Assembly: GCA_015056145.1 (NCBI GenBank)
Contig: SVGY01000001.1
Coordinates: 124,001-188,000 of the forward strand
Direction of reading: 5' to 3'
Origin: Clostridiales bacterium
GTDB lineage: Bacteria > Bacillota > Clostridia > Christensenellales > Aristaeellaceae
Length of the DNA stretch: 64,000 nt
Position numbers and translations under genes: made by a program. Positions 59,559-64,000 of this stretch are shown piece by piece. How positions within the stretch are numbered: position 1 is the stretch's first letter; every line of letters begins with the position of its first letter. The notes below the pieces were generated by a model. That model saw nothing but the letters and a program-made list of their open reading frames with translations. It was not told where the DNA came from and did not search any database.

Positions 59559-60488
59559 CTACTTCCTCATGAAACGGCTCAAACCGTTGATGGGCTTATC
59601 TTCACGGTGATGGTTCCCCTTGCGTTCCCCTTCCACCTGCTGGCTCAGGCTCAGCAGACGGACGATTTCGGCGTCAGAAGGGCGGTTTGCGGGATTTGCG
59701 CAAAGCATTTGCTGGATAAGCGACCGGTATTCCTGGGGCATTGTCCGGCTCAGGTGAATGCTCGCTCCGTCCAAGGCCGCCTCGTAGAGATAATGGTACT
59801 TCTCATCCGTTTTTGGCAGAAAACCTGTCCAGAAATAGTGCATCAATGCACCAAAAGCAAAGGTATCGATGGCTGCATCTACAGACACATCCTCCCCTGC
59901 CATACGGAGGAAAGCCTCTGGCGATAGATAAACCGGGTCGCCCTCCATTTCCCGGGCAAGAGGCGGCTCTGACAGCAAAAAACCGCTGTCCAGGTCGATG
60001 AGTCTTGCTTCGATGCCAGCATAACCACGCCGCAGCAATACATGTTCCGGCTTCAGATCCGCATGCACTACATCCTGCCGGTGCAATCGCTGCAGACACA
60101 GCGCCACGCTCAAAAGAAGCTCTCTTTTTTCCTCGGCAGAGAATATGGACGGATCGTATTGTTTCATCTCTGATTGGGCAATTTCTTCGCTGACGGAATA
60201 ATAACGGCCCTCATAGCGAAAAAAATCCAGAACGGGCACCAGTGTATCGCCGATCACGCAGGACATAGCGGTATACAGCCGCTGCTTTCGCTGCTCGAAG
60301 GCTTGACAGCGCAGGATTTGTTTGTTCCGCAGCACTGCATTGCCGCCTTCAGGAGGGTATACAGGGCTTAAAAATTCCTTGAGAAAGAAACGTTCACCGC
60401 CCCGGGATGCAATAGCCCAGCGGGCAGAGCCACTGCCTGCCGTCACCAGCGGAGTAAGCAGTTTATATGCGCCAATGATCTTTTCCAC
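59559..60488 (-). CDS. Serine/threonine protein kinase
   Basis: DVVHADLKPEHVLLRRG; LIDLDSGF; GTG start proposed, overlapping the upstream phosphatase end. Confidence 0.85.
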   Translation of the reverse strand: MEKIIGAYKLLTPLVTAGSGSARWAIASRGGERFFLKEFLSPVYPPEGGNAVLRNKQILRCQAFEQRKQRLYTAMSCVIGDTLVPVLDFFRYEGRYYSVSEEIAQSEMKQYDPSIFSAEEKRELLLSVALCLQRLHRQDVVHADLKPEHVLLRRGYAGIEARLIDLDSGFLLSEPPLAREMEGDPVYLSPEAFLRMAGEDVSVDAAIDTFAFGALMHYFWTGFLPKTDEKYHYLYEAALDGASIHLSRTMPQEYRSLIQQMLCANPANRPSDAEIVRLLSLSQQVEGERKGNHHREDKPINGLSRFMRK

Positions 60489-61437
60489 ACTCCCCCACCT
60501 CCCAGCATTCATACTGCAACCGGTATTCCTGCCAGCATTCCCGGGCTTTTTCAAGCTTTTGGCCCGAAAGCCGCACAGGGCTGATATATTTTTCCTCCAG
60601 ATGCTTTTTTCTGTCCATAAAGAATTGCTTTATTTCAGCAAAACTTTCAAAGCCGACCGGAGCCAGCGTCACCGTAGCATCATCACTAACGAGCTTCCGA
60701 AGGGCCGATGCCAGTTTACGCTGCCAGGAAGGCATGTCTCCTGCGGCAGCAAGAGTGGAAAGGAGCATCATTTCCATTTCCATGGGCGTTGGCAGGCAGG
60801 AATAGCTGCCATCGGTAGTACATAGCAGCAGGCAAGGTTTTCGGACGACAAAATGCCGGAGGTGTAACGTTGCAGGCTGGTCTGCACTCAGGCACAGGGT
60901 AAGGGCTGAGTCGCCATACAGGCGTTCCAGAACATCCTTCTGGCTTTTCACATCATCCTGAGTATACTGGTGCAGTCCATCCCCATCAAGCACAAAACCC
61001 CTGCTGTCCCCCGCCCAAAAAAAGCACCCTTCGGCATCCTGTCCACGGGAGGCAAAAAGCAAAGCGCACAAAGTGGTGGGCAAAATACGCTGCATGCTGC
61101 CCACAATACGCCCTGCATCCATATGGTATTTATTTGCAAAGGCTTGAAACTGTTCCTGCATCCGCTGCTGAAGCACAAACTGAAGCATCCGCCCCTCTTC
61201 CTGCGCAGCAGGCAGAGGCAGGTCCTTGCCCCACTGCTTCAGGAGCCTTGTGGCAAGGCGGGAGGCGGCATATGCGCCGGTATGATCAGCCAGCGCAGGA
61301 TAGCGCCTGCTGCCCAGTCCACCACAGCCATCGGCCACGCACATCATGCTGATGCCCTTTTCCCGGGAAAGTACAGCAAAGCTATCCTCCCCCCGGCGGG
61401 AGAGGATAGCATGGTTAACGGTGAGAAAAGGCAGAAT
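60463..61437 (-). CDS. PP2C-family protein phosphatase (start uncertain; ORF open to 61548)
   Basis: GEDSFAVLSREKGISMMCVADGCGGLGSRRY; GDSRGFVLDGDGLHQYTQDD. Confidence 0.82.
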   Translation of the reverse strand: MLPFLTVNHAILSRRGEDSFAVLSREKGISMMCVADGCGGLGSRRYPALADHTGAYAASRLATRLLKQWGKDLPLPAAQEEGRMLQFVLQQRMQEQFQAFANKYHMDAGRIVGSMQRILPTTLCALLFASRGQDAEGCFFWAGDSRGFVLDGDGLHQYTQDDVKSQKDVLERLYGDSALTLCLSADQPATLHLRHFVVRKPCLLLCTTDGSYSCLPTPMEMEMMLLSTLAAAGDMPSWQRKLASALRKLVSDDATVTLAPVGFESFAEIKQFFMDRKKHLEEKYISPVRLSGQKLEKARECWQEYRLQYECWEVGECGKDHWRI

Positions 61438-61454
61438 AAGAATACCCTCCCCGA

Positions 61455-62135
61455 TCAGATGGTATTGCAGACAGCGTCCAAAACCTGATGATATTCCACA
61501 TCCTCCAGGCCTTCGCTTACGGTCTGGACGTGGATCACCTGTCCCCATTCGGAGGAAATACGGTTCCAGGAAGGAGCGTCCGGGGCAAAAATCAGCAAAC
61601 GCTTTGCGTTTTCATCCATGCGGCCGCCCAGCTGCTCGTCTTCCCACCAAAGGGTCAGTTCATCGAAATTTTCGGCCATGCCCTCAGGATACCAGGGCGC
61701 AATTTTGGCATGACCAAGGTCGTGAGTGGGGGCGTCGCTCCACACCACGATTATGTGGCGCTTCTTGATGCCTTCTTTGGTCCAGTCACTGCGGATGGCA
61801 TAGGCCAGCGCTTCAAGGCCATCCTCAGGAATATCGCCTCCACCCTTGGCGCTGATTCCATCCACACAATCATGCAGCATCTGCGATTGCTCCGGCAAAA
61901 CAAAAAAGTCGCTGGAAAGCATGGCATCCTCGCCATCGGCAATATAATCACGGAAGGCGATTACCTTGACCCGAAGCTGATTGATGACCTTGTGCTTTTT
62001 TTCCATTTCCTCGGAAATATCCCGGTAAAGATTCAGCGCATTCTGCTTGACAAAATCCAGCACATGGCGCATGCTGCCGGTGGAATCGATGCAAAAAACC
62101 ATATCTACATTATAGGTGAGCTTATAGCCTTCCAA
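61455..62135 (-). CDS. vWA-domain protein (TerY-like)
   Basis: DMVFCIDSTGSMRHVLDFVK MIDAS-type motif. Confidence 0.87.
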   Translation of the reverse strand: MEGYKLTYNVDMVFCIDSTGSMRHVLDFVKQNALNLYRDISEEMEKKHKVINQLRVKVIAFRDYIADGEDAMLSSDFFVLPEQSQMLHDCVDGISAKGGGDIPEDGLEALAYAIRSDWTKEGIKKRHIIVVWSDAPTHDLGHAKIAPWYPEGMAENFDELTLWWEDEQLGGRMDENAKRLLIFAPDAPSWNRISSEWGQVIHVQTVSEGLEDVEYHQVLDAVCNTI

Positions 62136-62280
62136 TGCAGACAGCCTCCTTTAATTACAAAACTCAACTGTAATTACATTTCTGCACAGAGCAGTATATT
62201 TCCTGCCGAAAAAAGAAGGAAAAACCACATTTGCGGACGAAGTGTATAACGTTACAATCTTTACAGAGGCAGGGATATTC

Positions 62281-63231
62281 GTGAAAGCCAGAAAGTTTTT
62301 CGGCGTTTTGTTTACCATACTGGGGGCCATGACGGCGTTTCTTTCCATTGCTGTACTGATTTTGCCCCTCATTGCCAACGACCAGACCCGACTGGTGCTG
62401 GATTCCTTCTATCAGCCTTCCGATAACCCGCTGGTGAACCTTATGAACAGTGTTCTGGCCTTCATGACTGAAAACGGAACGCTTACCCTTGCGCTGGGTG
62501 CAGGATTGCTTCTGACAGGCATTCTTCTGCTTTTGAGTGCAGCAAGACTGGAGGAAGAACGGGCGGCCAAACGCCGCTCCGCACAGCGTAAGGTTCTTCC
62601 TTCCAGTCAGCCGGTTCCCCAGTGGAAACCCAACAGTCAGGCATCTCAGCCGAATCCCTTTAACCTTCAGCCCCAGGAAGTTATCCCGCAGAAGACGCCT
62701 GTTCCCGAGGCCGTTCCTGCAGCCTCGGCAGATGAAAAACCTCTTGCGGCGTCTGCAAAGATTCAGGAAGAAAAAGCTCCTGTTCCTATTGCCCCTCCCA
62801 ACTCCTTTGCCCCAGCTGGCACAAAGGCTGATTTTTCCTCCTATCAGCGTCCCCCGGAACCCGAGTTTTCCATGCCTCCTGACGATCAGGTAACCTCATT
62901 CGGCACGGCCCGCAGGGTCTCCGTTTCCGATTCTCCGGTGGTGACTCCTGCTCCTTCGATGGTTCCTGCACCGGAAGAAGATCCTCTTCCAGCAGTCACG
63001 CCCCTGTTCTCCACAGGTTTCCGGCTTCCCGAAAAGGCAACTGCACCAGCTACTGTGGCACCCGAAACAACCACAGCTGCCGAAATTGCTGTTTCCAGCC
63101 CTGCAACCCCTGCGCCTGCAGCCGCCACAATCACAATTCCTGCGGAGCCCCTGCCGGCTGCCCTTCCCCAGGAAACGCCCAAAAAGGCCCGTGTGGTTAT
63201 CAAAAGCACGATGGGCAAGCACACCTTATAA
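62281..63231 (+). CDS. Membrane protein with long Pro/Ala-rich disordered C-terminus
   Basis: Two TM segments followed by PA-rich tail; GTG start proposed. Confidence 0.7.
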   Translation: MKARKFFGVLFTILGAMTAFLSIAVLILPLIANDQTRLVLDSFYQPSDNPLVNLMNSVLAFMTENGTLTLALGAGLLLTGILLLLSAARLEEERAAKRRSAQRKVLPSSQPVPQWKPNSQASQPNPFNLQPQEVIPQKTPVPEAVPAASADEKPLAASAKIQEEKAPVPIAPPNSFAPAGTKADFSSYQRPPEPEFSMPPDDQVTSFGTARRVSVSDSPVVTPAPSMVPAPEEDPLPAVTPLFSTGFRLPEKATAPATVAPETTTAAEIAVSSPATPAPAAATITIPAEPLPAALPQETPKKARVVIKSTMGKHTL

Positions 63232-63238
63232 ACTACAG

Positions 63239-63268
63239 CATCCGGCGGTTCCATCCGCCGGTTTTTTG
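63239..63268 (+). terminator. Intrinsic terminator of 62281..63231
   Basis: CATCCGGCGGttccatCCGCCGGTTTTTTG. Confidence 0.85.
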
Positions 63269-63278
63269 CACAAAAAAC

Positions 63279-63305
63279 AGCCCCGGAAAAATATTTTCCG
63301 GGGCT
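63279..63305 (-). terminator. Distal copy of duplicated terminator hairpin of 63510 gene with minus-strand T-tract
   Basis: AGCCCCGGAAAAATATTTTCCGGGGCT; minus-strand continuation GTTTTTTGTG. Confidence 0.85.
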
Positions 63306-63469
63306 CAGCTTGTCGAAAAACCTCATTCTTGTCAGTCAAAGCCGCAAATCTTGCACCTTCGGTGCTCGCTGTGCTTTCTTGAAAGTGCTGCGGCACAAGG
63401 AATGTGGGCTCTGCCCACACCCGGCAGGGGGATGATCCCCCTGCACCCTGCGCATTTTTTGACAGCCAG
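63306..63469 (+). mobile_element. 164-bp interspersed MITE-like element, copy D (closest to consensus)
   Basis: CAGCTTGTCGAAAAACC...TTTTTTGACAGCCAG. Confidence 0.9.
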
Positions 63470-63496
63470 AGCCCCGGAAAAATATTTTCCGGGGCT
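63470..63496 (-). repeat. Proximal copy of duplicated terminator hairpin
   Basis: AGCCCCGGAAAAATATTTTCCGGGGCT, identical to 63279-63305. Confidence 0.92.
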
Positions 63497-63509
63497 TTGC
63501 TGTATTCGG

Positions 63510-64000
63510 TTATTCGCCAGTTTCTTCGCCGGGAAGTTCTTCACCAGCGCCTTCTTCATCGGGGAGGTACTCCTCTTCGCCCTCCGTACCTTCGGTGGCG
63601 TCTTCCAGACTGCTTTCCTCAGGCACGCTTTCCGCTGCGGCGATGGTAACGGTGATCACCTCAGTGGTGAAGCTGCGGCTGGTATCCTGCGCATCGGTAA
63701 CGGTAACGCAGATTTCATAACTTCCGGCTTCCAGGGTTCCAAGGGCAGTCACCACACCGTACTCATCCACCTGGAACAGGCTGTTGTCGAAGCCTTCCAC
63801 CTCGGGCAGCGTCCACAGATAGTATCCGCTGCCACCATCGGCTGTCAGCGTCATGGTTACAAGCTGATCGGGCAGGAAGGAATAGGCTTCCAGATAACCG
63901 ATCTCCACATCCGAAACTTGCGGCTGTTCCTGCTGGGTTTGAGCGGGTGCAGATGCGATGGTGATGGTGATGTTCTCGGTGGTTCTGGTAAGGGTGGCAT
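63510..64000 (-). CDS. Secreted/surface Ig-like repeat protein, partial (open through window end)
   Basis: LEAGSYEICVTVTDAQDTSRSFTTEVITVTI; frame open to 64000; acidic C-terminus. Confidence 0.7.
   Translation of the reverse strand, partial: ATLTRTTENITITIASAPAQTQQEQPQVSDVEIGYLEAYSFLPDQLVTMTLTADGGSGYYLWTLPEVEGFDNSLFQVDEYGVVTALGTLEAGSYEICVTVTDAQDTSRSFTTEVITVTIAAAESVPEESSLEDATEGTEGEEEYLPDEEGAGEELPGEETGE

Overview
The window is a 64-kb chromosomal segment with the gene content and style of a Firmicutes/Clostridia bacterium (inference from gene content; not checked against a database). Landmarks: a tRNA cluster, rpmH-rnpA-yidD-yidC-jag, a GntR/LacI-type regulator, fnlB/fnlC-like sugar enzymes, a two-gene sufCB, a Cd/Zn efflux operon with ArsR, galK, rho with a Q/N/Y-rich N-terminal extension, a second tRNA cluster (Gln/His/Arg), a two-component system, ssrA-smpB, tldD/tldE-like genes, punA-deoB, groES-groEL under a perfect CIRCE, mutY, malic enzyme, a compact type-IV-pilus-like operon, and a kinase/PP2C/vWA (TerY-P-like) triad. 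The main discovery candidate is a 163-164 bp near-identical interspersed element present four times (3218-3381, 10079-10241, 48845-49008, 63306-63469). Every copy is bracketed by two copies of a stem-loop that is unique to that locus (22, 35, 30 and 27 bp; 0-1 mismatch between the two copies at a locus). The duplicated hairpin is that of the neighbouring gene's intrinsic terminator, and the U-tract remains only on the distal copy. The element has imperfect terminal inverted repeats (CAGCTTGTCGAAAAA / CTGGCTGTCAAAAAA), four internal hairpins and no plausible coding capacity. It looks like a non-autonomous mobile element that inserts into terminator hairpins, duplicates the whole hairpin as its target site, and so preserves termination. 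No transposase is visible in the window.
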